Numbered from the stretch's first letter, positions 33,976 through 42,531 are shown. The stretch: DNA of 42,976 nt from Geminicoccaceae bacterium (GCA_020445645.1 JAGRGG010000071.1:1-42976), one strand, 5' to 3'. Notes: a model not told the origin generated them from the sequence alone. A program made the numbers and translations.

Positions 33976-34538
33976 CAGGGGCGGTTCAGCGTGCCCAGGC
34001 GGGCGAGGCCGAGTTCGGCGGCGGCGGCGGCCAGCGCCGACTTCAACAGGTCGCCGAGGAGGAAGGGCACGACGCCGACGGCGATCGCCTTCCCGAAGCC
34101 GCCGACGAAGCCCGAAAGCCAGAGCACGCCGGGAAGGTAGATCGCGGCGGAGGCGGCGAGGGTGACGGCGAACAGGCGCCAGCCGCGCATGCCCCGATCG
34201 GCCGCGAGCCCGCAGAGGAAGGCGGCGGCGATCCAGCCCGCGAGGTAGCCGCCCGTCGGGCCGAACACCACGGCGGGGCCGGCGATAGGCAGCGCGAGCA
34301 CCGGCAGGCCGAGGAGCGCCTCGCCCAGGAACAGGAGGATGGTGGCGACGGCGAGCCTCGACCCGTAGGCGAAGCCGATGAGAAGGACGACGGCCGTCTG
34401 GAAGGTGATCGGCACGGGGTAGAGCGGCACCTGTACCTTCGAGGACAAAGCGAGGACGGCGGTGCCGAGGACGGCGAGGACGACGGCCTGCCAGAGGGCG
34501 AGGCCCTTGGAAGCGGCGAGCGGCGAGCGGATGAGCAT
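33975..34538 (-). CDS. bioY: Biotin transporter BioY
   Basis: A 187-residue membrane protein of the BioY S-component family for biotin uptake. Segments include LSSKVQVPLYPVPITFQTAV, LGLPVLALPIAGPAVVFGPTGGYLAGW and the C-terminal FLLGDLLKSALAAA. About six helices. No bioM/bioN ATPase genes are adjacent, so it may act alone or with ECF components encoded elsewhere. ATG at 34538. Coupled to sua5, which has no known link to biotin. Confidence 0.92.
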   Translation of the reverse strand: MLIRSPLAASKGLALWQAVVLAVLGTAVLALSSKVQVPLYPVPITFQTAVVLLIGFAYGSRLAVATILLFLGEALLGLPVLALPIAGPAVVFGPTGGYLAGWIAAAFLCGLAADRGMRGWRLFAVTLAASAAIYLPGVLWLSGFVGGFGKAIAVGVVPFLLGDLLKSALAAAAAELGLARLGTLNRP

Positions 34539-34618
34539 GGGGCGGGGCCTTCGTGTTCCGGGCGATGCCGCGCAGCATAGGGGCATGGCGGCCGAGGGCA
34601 AGACGCGCGAAGCGTAAC

Positions 34619-35881
34619 CTACCCCGCCCGCAACGCCCGCCAGCCGATGTCGCGGCGGTAGAACCCGTCCGGCCAGTCGATCCGCTCGACGGCGGCGTAG
34701 GCCCGCGCCCTGGCCTCCTTGAGGGTGGCGCCGAGGCCGGTAACGCTCAAGACCCGCCCGCCGGTCGAGAGGAGGCGGCCGTCCTCGCGCCGCGTGCCGG
34801 CGTGGAAGAGGAGCACGTCCGGGTCGTCGTCGATGCCCTCCAGCGCGCCGATCGGGGTGTCCTTGGGGTAAGTGCCCGGGTAGCCCTTCGCCGCGAGGAC
34901 GACGGTGAGCGCGTGCTCCGGGTACCAGCGCAGATCCATGTGGCCGAGCATCCCGTCGACGGCGCCCTGCAGGAGCTGGGCGAGGTCGGTCATGAGGCGG
35001 GGGAGGACGGCTTGGCACTCGGGGTCGCCGAAGCGGACGTTGTATTCGAGGAGCTGCGGCCCCTCGTCCGTCAGCATGAGGCCGGCGTAGAGGAAGCCCT
35101 TGAAGGGCGCACCCTCCGCCGCCATCGCTGCCAACGTCGGGCGGACGATCGCGTCCATCACCCGCTCGGCGGCATCGCCCTCCAGGAGGGGGGCCGGGGC
35201 GTAGGCGCCCATGCCGCCCGTGTTCGGCCCTTCGTCGCCGTCGAAGGCCCGCTTGTGGTCCTGCGCCGTGCCGATGAGAAGCGCATCCCTGCCGTCGCAA
35301 AGGGCGAACAGGCTCGCCTCCTCGCCCGCCAGGAAGCGCTCGACGACGACGCCGTCGCCGGCGGCGAAAGCGTCGTCGAGCGCCGCCAGCGCCTCGGCAC
35401 GGGTCCCGGCGATGACGACGCCCTTGCCGGCGGCGAGTCCGTCCGCCTTGACGACGAGGGGCAGGGGCTCGGCGGCGACGAAGGCACGCGCCGCTCCGGC
35501 CTCGTCGGCGGCAAAGGCGCGCCAGGGCGCCGTCGGGATGCCGTGGCGGGCGCAGAACGCCTTCATGAACCGCTTCGAGCCCTCCAGCCGCGCGGCGGCG
35601 GCGGTGGGGCCGAACGCCTTGACCCCCTCGGCCTCCAGCCGGTCGACGAGGCCGAGGACCAAAGGCCGTTCAGGGCCGACGACGACGAGGCCGACGCCCC
35701 GCTCCTTGGCAAAGCGCACGAGACGATCGAGGTCGTCGGCCTCGATGCCGACGCAGGTGGCGGTGGCGGCGATCCCGGCGTTGCCCGGCGCGCAGTAGAG
35801 TCCGTCGACGAGCGGCGAACCCGAAAGCGACCAGCAGAGCGCGTGCTCGCGCCCCCCGCCGCCGACCACCAGCACCTTCAT
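34619..35881 (-). CDS. purD: Phosphoribosylamine-glycine ligase
   Basis: A 420-residue ATP-grasp enzyme, second step of de novo purine synthesis, forming glycinamide ribonucleotide. It starts MKVLVVGGGGREHALCWSL. Further motifs are VVGPERPLVLGLVDRLEAEG, KADGLAAGKGVVIAGT, DHKRAFDGDEGPNTGGMGAY and EYNVRFGDPECQAVLPRL. Full length and intact. ATG at 35881. Divergent from argC; monocistronic as far as can be seen. Confidence 0.96.
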   Translation of the reverse strand: MKVLVVGGGGREHALCWSLSGSPLVDGLYCAPGNAGIAATATCVGIEADDLDRLVRFAKERGVGLVVVGPERPLVLGLVDRLEAEGVKAFGPTAAAARLEGSKRFMKAFCARHGIPTAPWRAFAADEAGAARAFVAAEPLPLVVKADGLAAGKGVVIAGTRAEALAALDDAFAAGDGVVVERFLAGEEASLFALCDGRDALLIGTAQDHKRAFDGDEGPNTGGMGAYAPAPLLEGDAAERVMDAIVRPTLAAMAAEGAPFKGFLYAGLMLTDEGPQLLEYNVRFGDPECQAVLPRLMTDLAQLLQGAVDGMLGHMDLRWYPEHALTVVLAAKGYPGTYPKDTPIGALEGIDDDPDVLLFHAGTRREDGRLLSTGGRVLSVTGLGATLKEARARAYAAVERIDWPDGFYRRDIGWRALRAG

Positions 35882-35933
35882 CCGGTCGTTCCCCTATCCC
35901 GATGGGCTACTTAAGGAACGTTGGCCGGACAAG

Positions 35934-35970
35934 GCAAGCCTTCGGTCGGCGGGTACGAAGCCCGCCTTGC
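35934..35970 (+). promoter_or_regulatory. Possible hairpin in the argC leader
   Basis: GGCGGG (35948-35953) pairs with CCCGCC (35961-35966) around a seven-base loop, flanked by GCAAG and CTTGC. CCTTCGGTCGG is repeated directly at 35939-35949 and 35973-35983. It lies between the purD and argC starts. It could be leader structure or a binding site; no known motif was recognised. Confidence 0.3.
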
Positions 35971-36025
35971 GCCCTTCGGTCGGGCAGGGTTAAGCAGGCC
36001 CGGCATCACGGCAAGGCGGACGGAC

Positions 36026-37069
36026 ATGGCGGACAAGATCGGGATCGGCATCCTCGGGGCCAGCGGCTACACCGGGGCCGAGGCGCTGCGTCTCCTGGCG
36101 GGGCACAGGCAGGCCGAGATCCGCTGGCTCACCGCCGAGCGCAACGCCGGGCAGCCGGTCGCGGCCCTGTTCCCGCATCTGGGCGACCTCTCCTTGCCCC
36201 GGATGGAGCGGATGGACGCCGTCGACCTCGCCGCAGCCGACGCCATCTTGTGCTGCCTGCCGCACGGGCTGACGCAGGCGGCGCTCAAGGACCTGCCGCG
36301 GGGGCCGAAGGTCGTCGACCTGTCGGCGGACTTCCGCCTCCGCGACCCCGACCTCTACGCCGCCGTCTACGGCGCCCCGCACGGGGCCGTCGACTTGCAG
36401 AAGGAGGCGGTCTACGGCCTCACCGAGCACTACCGGGAGGCCGTGCGGGGGGCACGGCTCGTCGCCAACCCCGGCTGCTACACGACGACGGCGGAACTCG
36501 CCCTGGTACCGCTCCTCAAGGCCGGCCTCATCCGCGAGGACGGGATCATCGTCGACGCGAAGTCGGGGGTGTCGGGGGCCGGCCGCGCCGCGAAGGAGGC
36601 GAACCTGTTCACGGAAGTGAGCGAGGGCTTCCACGCCTACGCCGTCGCCACCCACCGGCACGCGCCCGAGATCGAGCAGTGCCTCTCCGACTTTGCGGCA
36701 AGGCCGGTGCGGATCACCTTCACGCCGCACCTCGTGCCGATGAACCGGGGCATCTTTGCCACGGTCTACGTGAAGCTGAAGGGGGGCGTCCGCGCCGAGG
36801 ACCTGCAAACGGGCCTGGAATCCGCCTACGCGGGCGAGCCCTTCGTCCGGGTCCTGCCTTTCAAGGGCCTGCCGGCGACGCGCCACGTCCGGGGCTCCAA
36901 CGCCTGCCTGCTCGCCGTCCACCCGAGCCGGATCGAGGGCGAGGCGATCCTGCTCAGCGTCACCGACAACCTGGTCAAGGGCGCCGCCGGGCAGGCGATC
37001 CAGAACATGAACCTGATGCTGGGGCTCGACGAGACGGGCGGGCTGGACCTGCCGCCGCTCTTTCCGTAG
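36026..37069 (+). CDS. argC: N-acetyl-gamma-glutamyl-phosphate reductase
   Basis: A 347-residue NADPH-dependent reductase of arginine synthesis, making N-acetylglutamate semialdehyde. The dinucleotide motif GILGASGYTGAE is at the N-terminus, catalytic Cys151 is in ANPGCYTT, and the active-site AVATHRHAPEI and HVRGSNACL motifs are present. Length agrees with the family. ATG at 36026, after a GCGGAC spacer; an upstream in-frame start would add unrelated residues. Stands alone. Confidence 0.95.
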   Translation: MADKIGIGILGASGYTGAEALRLLAGHRQAEIRWLTAERNAGQPVAALFPHLGDLSLPRMERMDAVDLAAADAILCCLPHGLTQAALKDLPRGPKVVDLSADFRLRDPDLYAAVYGAPHGAVDLQKEAVYGLTEHYREAVRGARLVANPGCYTTTAELALVPLLKAGLIREDGIIVDAKSGVSGAGRAAKEANLFTEVSEGFHAYAVATHRHAPEIEQCLSDFAARPVRITFTPHLVPMNRGIFATVYVKLKGGVRAEDLQTGLESAYAGEPFVRVLPFKGLPATRHVRGSNACLLAVHPSRIEGEAILLSVTDNLVKGAAGQAIQNMNLMLGLDETGGLDLPPLFP

Positions 37070-37156
37070 AACCGTTATAGGAAAATATTCTTTACAATTC
37101 GACCGTTCCAGCCTACCTTGACGGACCGATCAGCGCACCACGGGCCGCCCTCCGTC

Positions 37157-37645
37157 ATGACCGATCCGTCGTCCGAGCGTCCCCGCACGACTTCAGGCCG
37201 GCCAGGACCGGGCCTCGCCGAGGAGGGCCGGGCCTTCGACAAATGCTCCTTTACCGAGGAGAAGAGCCGGGAACTCGGCGCGATCGTGCTCCGCCTCGAG
37301 CGGATCGAGGTGTGGACGACGCACCTGCGCGACCGCTCGCAGAACGCGGACGCCGACGTGAAGCTGCTCGGCGAAACCCTGCGCGACGTGCAGCAGGCCT
37401 CGGCCCGCCTGTGCGAGTGGGCGCGGGTCAAGGAAACGCTCCAGCAGAAGGAAGAGCAGCAGCAGGCCCAGGTCCGGGTCGAGCTTGCCGCCCGCTTCCA
37501 GGCGATCGAGGCGAAGCTCGGCGGCCTCCTGCGCGACAAGGAACGGCTGCTCACGTGGTCGGCCGGGGCCTTCGCCGGCTACGTCGCGTGGCGCGGGGCG
37601 GAGGCGAAGGACCTGCTCGGCAAACTCCTGGGGCTGCTCCGATGA
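37157..37645 (+). CDS. Hypothetical coiled-coil protein with C-terminal membrane segment
   Basis: A 162-residue protein (13 more if the TTG at 37118 is used). The family was not recognised. The N-terminal 25 residues are polar and proline/serine-rich. Residues about 40-130 look like a long helix or coiled coil, with a glutamine-rich QQKEEQQQAQV patch. A moderately hydrophobic WSAGAFAGYVAWRG stretch near the end may touch membrane. Neither start has a good ribosome site. Its stop overlaps the next start as ATGA, so the two proteins are likely made together and may interact. Confidence 0.6.
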   Translation: MTDPSSERPRTTSGRPGPGLAEEGRAFDKCSFTEEKSRELGAIVLRLERIEVWTTHLRDRSQNADADVKLLGETLRDVQQASARLCEWARVKETLQQKEEQQQAQVRVELAARFQAIEAKLGGLLRDKERLLTWSAGAFAGYVAWRGAEAKDLLGKLLGLLR

Positions 37646-38217
37646 TCCGTGACTTCATCCTCGCCGCGCTCGCCTCGTTCGGCCTCTGGCTCGCGGGCGA
37701 GCGGATCGGCCTGTTCGCGCCCGAGCCGACGGTCGACCTGGAGGCGGAGGGGCCGCTCTTGATCGACGAGTACGTGCGCGTGGTGACGCCGGACGACCTC
37801 CCCTTGCTCGTGTCCGGCAACGGCGACGAAGCGAGCCTCGCGGGCCTCGTAGGACAGCTCGCCATCGGCGCGCGCCGGGCCGCGTGGACGATGGACTGCC
37901 CGCTCGTCGTCGGCGTCCGCGGCTGGAAGGACCACGGCAACGTGCGCCCCGCTGGGAACGCGCGCGGCATCGTACTGCCGGACGGCGCCACCTTCGTCCT
38001 GCGCGACGTGCAAGCGGGGCCGCAGACGCCGCACCTCACCGTTCCGGGCCCGCCGCCGCCCGGCCTCGACTACCGGCCGCCGATCTTCGTGACCCTCATC
38101 GAGGTGCCGGAGAACCGTCCCTGCGTCGATCCGAAGACGGGCCGCACGTGGCACGGCACCGCGACGGTGATCTCGGCGGCGATGGTGGCGCCTCCGCGGG
38201 ACGGGAAGGGATCGTGA
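37642..38217 (+). CDS. Hypothetical exported or membrane-anchored protein
   Basis: A 191-residue protein of unknown family. The N-terminus MIRDFILAALASFGLWLAGE could be an uncleaved anchor or signal. The rest is soluble, with an acidic ligand-like beginning (EPTVDLEAEGPLLIDEYVRV), a central VGVRGWKDHGN and a proline-rich PGPPPPGLDYRPP. Two cysteines (TMDCPL and RPCVDPK) could form a disulfide if the protein is exported. Overlaps the upstream coiled-coil gene by four bases. Ends 34 bases before the ECF promoter. Confidence 0.6.
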   Translation: MIRDFILAALASFGLWLAGERIGLFAPEPTVDLEAEGPLLIDEYVRVVTPDDLPLLVSGNGDEASLAGLVGQLAIGARRAAWTMDCPLVVGVRGWKDHGNVRPAGNARGIVLPDGATFVLRDVQAGPQTPHLTVPGPPPPGLDYRPPIFVTLIEVPENRPCVDPKTGRTWHGTATVISAAMVAPPRDGKGS

Positions 38218-38250
38218 GCACGAAGACGGCGCCGCCTTTCGCGCAACCGC

Positions 38251-38279
38251 TGATCCGATTCCGTTTCACCGGCGTATAA
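38251..38279 (+). promoter_or_regulatory. ECF (RpoE/ChrR-type) autoregulatory promoter
   Basis: TGATCC at 38251-38256 and CGTATAA at 38273-38279 are separated by 16 bases. This fits the TGATC ... TA-containing elements known for Rhodobacter RpoE-dependent promoters. It stands about 50 bases before the sigma-factor start, as expected for autoregulation. Confidence 0.65.
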
Positions 38280-38330
38280 TACGTTGAAACCACGAGGCCC
38301 GCAGAGGAGGGGCAACGGCAGAAGGGGCAG

Positions 38331-38939
38331 TTGGGCCTTGTTCACCCGCGCGTGCGAGGCTTGAATGGTGAGGTGAAACCGCCAGAACGCCCGAACGCCG
38401 ACACCCTGCTCGCCGACATGCGTGCAGTCGCCGAACGTGGGGATTGGGTGGCGTTCAATCGCCTCTTCACGTTCTACGGCGAGCGCGTGAAGGCCTACTT
38501 GCGGCATTCGGGGGTCGACGACGCGGCGGCGGAAGACCTGACGCAGGACGTTTTTTCCGTCGTCTGGCGTCGTGCCGGGCAGTTCGACCCTCGGCAGGGT
38601 GCCCTTGCCACCTGGATTTTCACGATCGCGCGCAACCGGCGGATCGACGTGCTGCGCCGGGAACGCAGACCCGCCCCCGACCCCACGGACCCTGTCCTGG
38701 CGCCGGAAGCGCCGATCCAGGGCGACGCGGCGGTCGAGGCGGAAGAGATGAAGGAAAGGATCAAGAGCGCCGTGGCCGACCTACCACCCGAGCAGGCGGA
38801 CCTGTTGCGCGCGTTCTACTTCGACGACAAGACGCACGTCGGGATCGCCGACGAGTTCGGCCTGCCGCTGGGCACCGTGAAGTCCCGCCTGCGCCTCGCG
38901 CTTGCCAAGCTGCGGGTCATCCTCGGACGAGAGCGATGA
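38331..38939 (+). CDS. ECF sigma factor, RpoE/ECF11 type
   Basis: A 202-residue extracytoplasmic-function sigma factor. Region 2: FNRLFTFYGERVKAYL, AEDLTQDVFSVVWRRA and ATWIFTIARNRRIDVLRRE for -10 recognition. Region 4: LPPEQADLLRAFYFDDKTH and GLPLGTVKSRLRLALAKLR, the -35 helix-turn-helix. It is closest to the sigma factors paired with ChrR in photo-oxidative stress. The start is uncertain: TTG 38331 (AAGGGG upstream) is used, with TTG 38361 or GTG 38373 as alternatives. Its stop overlaps the anti-sigma start (ATGA). Confidence 0.9.
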   Translation: MGLVHPRVRGLNGEVKPPERPNADTLLADMRAVAERGDWVAFNRLFTFYGERVKAYLRHSGVDDAAAEDLTQDVFSVVWRRAGQFDPRQGALATWIFTIARNRRIDVLRRERRPAPDPTDPVLAPEAPIQGDAAVEAEEMKERIKSAVADLPPEQADLLRAFYFDDKTHVGIADEFGLPLGTVKSRLRLALAKLRVILGRER

Positions 38940-39589
38940 ACCCGTCCACGCTCGACGAACTCCTCCTCGCGCACGCGGCGGGCCGCCTGCCCCTGCCCGT
39001 CGACCTCCTCGTCGCCTCCCACCTGACGCTGCGGCCCGAGAGCCGGCCGGCGCACGCCGTCTTCGAGCAGTTGGGTGGGGCGCTCTTGGAGGAGATCGAC
39101 CCGGAACCCCTGGACCCGAAGGCGTTCGAGCGCCTCCGGGACCGGCTCGACCGGGAGACCGGCCCCGAGGAGGCCCCTGCCCCGCCGGTCGAGCCTTCCG
39201 CCGGGGCCCCCGCCCTGCCGGCGCCGCTCCTCGCCTACGTGCCCGAAGGGATCGGGGGCCTGCGCTGGCGGCGCTACGGCCGTATCGCCGAGGCGGTGCT
39301 CGACCTGGGATCCCCCGGCTTCACGACCCGCCTCGTCCGCGCGGAGCCGGGCGCCGCCCTGTTCCGCCACACCCACGAGGGCCTGGAGGCGACGCTCGTC
39401 CTGGAGGGCGCCTACCGGGACGGGACGGGGCGCTACGGGCCGGGCGACATCGAGCTTGCCGACGGCGCCGTCGACCATCGGCCCACGGCGGAACCCGACG
39501 CGCCCTGCCTGTGCCTCACCGTCACGAGCGCCCCCCTGCGGCTCACCGGCCGCTTTCTGCGCTTCCTCAACCCCTTCGTTCGGCTGTAG
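38936..39589 (+). CDS. chrR: ChrR-like cupin anti-sigma factor with degenerate zinc site
   Basis: A 217-residue protein with the two-domain order of ChrR: an N-terminal anti-sigma domain (DELLLAHAAGRLPLPVDLLV) and a C-terminal cupin. Cupin metal ligands are conserved: HTHEGLEATLVLEGAYRD, and VDHRP. In the anti-sigma domain, the Rhodobacter ligands His6, His31, Cys35 and Cys38 align by eye with Ser4, His29, Arg33 and Ser36, so three of four are missing. ATG at 38936 overlaps the sigma stop. It probably still restrains the sigma factor, but not through the usual zinc-anti-sigma metal site. Confidence 0.85.
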   Translation: MNPSTLDELLLAHAAGRLPLPVDLLVASHLTLRPESRPAHAVFEQLGGALLEEIDPEPLDPKAFERLRDRLDRETGPEEAPAPPVEPSAGAPALPAPLLAYVPEGIGGLRWRRYGRIAEAVLDLGSPGFTTRLVRAEPGAALFRHTHEGLEATLVLEGAYRDGTGRYGPGDIELADGAVDHRPTAEPDAPCLCLTVTSAPLRLTGRFLRFLNPFVRL

Positions 39590-39694
39590 ACCGGGTTTGC
39601 GGAACGGCGAGGCGCTTGCGTCTCTTGCAACCGTTGATCATGATGCGCCGCCGAGTCTTCCACCTCACCTTTCGCCCGTACTAGGTGCCGCAAC

Positions 39695-40633
39695 GTGACC
39701 ACGACGATGGCCTCAGGACCGAGCTGCTCCAAGGGACCCGACTTCCTGCCCTTGCCGGGTCCGGGCGAGGCGCCGAACGTCACCCGCTTCGCGCCGAGCC
39801 CGACGGGCTACCTGCACCTGGGCCACGCCTACGCCGCGCTCTTCGCCTGCGAGGCGGCGCGGCGCAGCGGCGGGCGCTTCCTGTTGCGCCTGGAGGACAT
39901 CGACAGGCAGCGCTGCCGGGCGGAGTTCGAGGCGGCGATCCTGGACGACCTCGCTTGGCTCGGCCTCGCCCCCGACGGGCTGCGGCGGCAGGCGGACCAC
40001 CTCCCGGCCCACGCCCAAGCCCTGCAACGCCTCGCCGACATGGGCGTGGCCTATACCTGCTTTTGCACCCGCCAGCAGATCCGGGCCGAGGTCGAGGAGT
40101 CCGGCCGCGCGCCGCACGGGCCTTCGGGCGAGCCGGTCTACCCCGGCATCTGCCGCGACCTCGACCCGGACGAGCGCGCCTTTCGCGTCAAGAACGGGAT
40201 GCCCTACGCCTGGCGCCTCGACGTGGCGCGCGGCATGGCGATGACCGGGCCGCTCTGGTGGCACGACGTCCGCGCAGGCTGGGTCCAGGCGGAGCCCCAC
40301 CTGCTCGGCGACGTCATCATCGCCCGCAAGGACATCCCCACCTCGTACCACCTCGCCTGCACCCTCGACGACCACCTCCAGGGCGTCACCCTCGTCACCC
40401 GCGGCGAGGACCTGTTCCACGCCACCCACGTCCACCGCCTGCTTCAGGCCCTCTTGAACCTGCGCGTCCCCCGCTGGTACCACCACAACCTCGTCGTCGA
40501 CGGCCAGGGCCGGCGCCTCGCCAAGCGCAATCAAGCGACGACGCTCAAGCACGTCCGCGACCTGGGGCGGCAGCCGGCCGACCTCTGGCGCCTGCTCGGC
40601 CTCGAACCGGCCGGCCCCGCCTCCGCCCGCTGA
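39695..40633 (+). CDS. gluQ: Glutamyl-Q tRNA(Asp) synthetase
   Basis: A 312-residue paralogue of the catalytic half of glutamyl-tRNA synthetase, which attaches glutamate to queuosine in tRNA-Asp. The nucleotide site is RFAPSPTGYLHLGHA, a HIGH-type motif with HLGH, and the second signature is LAKRNQ in place of KMSKS. The zinc ligands Cys-X-Cys (CFCTR) and Tyr/Cys (VYPGICRD) are intact. No anticodon-binding domain, as expected. The start is GTG at 39695; an ATG four codons in is possible. No clear ribosome site. Confidence 0.93.
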   Translation: MTTTMASGPSCSKGPDFLPLPGPGEAPNVTRFAPSPTGYLHLGHAYAALFACEAARRSGGRFLLRLEDIDRQRCRAEFEAAILDDLAWLGLAPDGLRRQADHLPAHAQALQRLADMGVAYTCFCTRQQIRAEVEESGRAPHGPSGEPVYPGICRDLDPDERAFRVKNGMPYAWRLDVARGMAMTGPLWWHDVRAGWVQAEPHLLGDVIIARKDIPTSYHLACTLDDHLQGVTLVTRGEDLFHATHVHRLLQALLNLRVPRWYHHNLVVDGQGRRLAKRNQATTLKHVRDLGRQPADLWRLLGLEPAGPASAR

Positions 40634-40644
40634 ACGGCGCCCGC

Positions 40645-41559
40645 TTGCGTCTCGTCGCCGCCGTCCTTCTCCTGACCCTGCTCCTCGGCTGCGCCCTGCC
40701 CCGGATCGAGCCGGCGCATGGGCCGAAGCCGACGCTCCGCTTCCTCCCGGACGCGCCGCCGCGCGCCGTCGTCCTCGCCTTGCATGGCTTCAACGACCGC
40801 AAGGCCGCCTTCGCCGGGTTCGGCGCCTTCCTCGCGGCGAACGGTGTGGCGCTCGTCGCCTACGACCAGCAGGGCTTCGGCGCCAACCCGGACCGGGGCT
40901 TCTGGCCGGGGGCGGACGCCCTCGTCGACGACGCGGCGGCGGCGGTGCGGGCGACGGCGGCCGAATTCCCGCACGCAGCCCTCTACGTGCTCGGCGAGAG
41001 CATGGGGGTGGCGACCTTGACGCTCATGCTCGCCCGACCCGACGCGCCGCCCGTCGATGGTGCGATCCTCGTCGCCCCCGGCGTCTGGGGCGGCGACGCG
41101 CTCAACCCCTTCTACCGTCTCCTCCTCTGGGCGGCCGTCCACGTGGCGCCGGGCTATACCCTCACCGGCAAGGGGCTGAACCGCCGGCCTTCCGACAACG
41201 TGCCGATGCTGCGCGAGCTGGGGCGGGACCCACTGACCATCAAGGCGACCCGGATCGACGCCATCGCCGGCGCCGTCGGGCTCATGGGCAAGGCACGGGC
41301 GGCGGCGGCGGCGCTGCGGGTGCCGTCGCTCGTCCTCCTCGGCACGAACGACCAGATCGTCCCGCCCGGGGTCCAGGCCTCCTTCACCCGCGACATCGCC
41401 GCCACCGACTGCACGGCGGTCCGCTACGCCGAAGGCTGGCACATGCTCTTGCGCGACCTGGAGCGCGAACGGGTCTGGAAGGACGTGCTCGCCTGGATCG
41501 GGACGGGGCGCCCCTTGGCAACCGATGCCGTCCCCTGCCGCCGCCTCCCCGACCCCTGA
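40645..41559 (+). CDS. Lipoprotein-type alpha/beta hydrolase (lysophospholipase-like)
   Basis: A 304-residue serine hydrolase of the monoacylglycerol-lipase family. The N-terminus LVAAVLLLTLLLGCALP is a lipoprotein signal with lipobox LLLGC. The oxyanion strand is VVLALHGFNDRK, the nucleophile Ser is in LGESMGVAT, the acid Asp in LLGTNDQIVPP and the His in AEGWHMLLRD. Start TTG at 40645, 11 bases after the gluQ stop. Substrate may be lysophospholipid or monoacylglycerol at the outer face of a membrane; family inference only. Confidence 0.85.
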   Translation: MRLVAAVLLLTLLLGCALPRIEPAHGPKPTLRFLPDAPPRAVVLALHGFNDRKAAFAGFGAFLAANGVALVAYDQQGFGANPDRGFWPGADALVDDAAAAVRATAAEFPHAALYVLGESMGVATLTLMLARPDAPPVDGAILVAPGVWGGDALNPFYRLLLWAAVHVAPGYTLTGKGLNRRPSDNVPMLRELGRDPLTIKATRIDAIAGAVGLMGKARAAAAALRVPSLVLLGTNDQIVPPGVQASFTRDIAATDCTAVRYAEGWHMLLRDLERERVWKDVLAWIGTGRPLATDAVPCRRLPDP

Positions 41560-41710
41560 ACCCTCCCCTCGAGCCCTTGGCAAGCGCGGCCCCGCGTCGC
41601 ATCTGAGGGGGCCGCCCCCGAAAGCGGGCCGCGAGCCTTGCCTTCGCCGGGCCTGACGTGAGACGAGGGACCGACGCCCCCGACGGAGACCCGGGCCCCA
41701 ACGACGACCA

Positions 41711-41727
41711 CCGGCCCCGAGGGCCGG
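41711..41727 (+). other. Short strong hairpin upstream of the J-domain gene
   Basis: CCGGCCC (41711-41717) and GGGCCGG (41721-41727) pair around CGA. It is 13 bases before the ATG at 41741. A GGGGGCCGCCCCC palindrome lies near 41606-41618 as well. Either could help end transcription from the hydrolase gene or limit ribosome access; neither has a T-run. The rest of 41560-41740 shows nothing else. Confidence 0.4.
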
Positions 41728-41740
41728 CTTCGGGAACGAC

Positions 41741-42349
41741 ATGGACGAGCAGCAGCAACGACGCCCCCGGATGCGCGAGCGGAACAAGGCCACCCGCCTC
41801 GCCCCCGACGCCCCGCCCCGCCCCTGCGCGTGGCCGGACTGTCCGGAGCACGGGGCCTACCCTGCGCCCCGCGCCCGCGACGCGCTCCGCGACTACGTCT
41901 GGTACTGCCTGGAGCACGTCCGCGCGTACAACCGGGGCTGGGACTATTTCGCCGGAATGGACGCCGAGGGGATCGACGACCACCGCCGCGCCGACACGAC
42001 GTGGCACCGGCCCTCCTGGCGCTTCGGCGGCAACGGGTACGGCCCGCACGGGGTCAAGATGGGGCCGAACGGCCCCTGGCGCTGGCGCGACCCCCTCGAC
42101 GTGATGGAGGAAGGGTTCGGCGCCGAGCCCCCGCCGCCGCCGAAGCCCCCCGTCGGCAAGGCGGCCGAGATGCTGGCCGTCATGCAGCTCTCCTGGGGCT
42201 TCACGCTGGACGAGCTGAAGCGGCGCTACAAGGCGCTCGTCAAGCTGCACCACCCGGACCTGCACGGCGGCGACCGCGTGCAGGAGGAACGGCTGAAGCG
42301 GGTCAACGAGGCCTACGCCTACCTGAAGGACAACAAACTCTACGTTTGA
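41741..42349 (+). CDS. J-domain protein next to cobS
   Basis: A 202-residue protein. The N-terminal part has a cysteine/histidine set, CAWPDCPEHG and WYCLEHVRAYN, that could bind zinc. A C-terminal J-domain, GFTLDELKRRYKALVKLHHP then DLHGGD, carries the HPD motif and ends NEAYAYLKDNKLYV. J-domains stimulate Hsp70. This two-part architecture is regularly found beside the aerobic cobaltochelatase genes in alphaproteobacteria. ATG at 41741 with only a weak GGGAA upstream. Confidence 0.88.
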   Translation: MDEQQQRRPRMRERNKATRLAPDAPPRPCAWPDCPEHGAYPAPRARDALRDYVWYCLEHVRAYNRGWDYFAGMDAEGIDDHRRADTTWHRPSWRFGGNGYGPHGVKMGPNGPWRWRDPLDVMEEGFGAEPPPPPKPPVGKAAEMLAVMQLSWGFTLDELKRRYKALVKLHHPDLHGGDRVQEERLKRVNEAYAYLKDNKLYV

Positions 42350-42531
42350 GGTGGCGCCGGCGTCTGGTCTATATGACCTTCGGCCCTGGCGCGGCGGGGG
42401 GCCGGGCACCATCTTGGGGCAATGGGCAGGCGGGGGCGTGGCGCCTTTGCTTGGCCTGTGGCACTGCGAACGGCTGGGAGCGGAAGGTCTTGATCGAGGA
42501 CAGCACGAACGGCGGGGTGATCCTGCACGAC

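Noticed and set aside
37118-38217. Phage lysis cassette (holin/spanin)
   Set aside because: No endolysin or other phage gene nearby, and neither protein has spanin or holin signatures.
39590-39694. Possible small RNA or tRNA between chrR and gluQ
   Set aside because: No cloverleaf could be folded and no strong terminator was visible.
42350-42531. Possible cobalamin riboswitch before cobS
   Set aside because: The B12-box core could not be found, and the gap is only about 180 bases.
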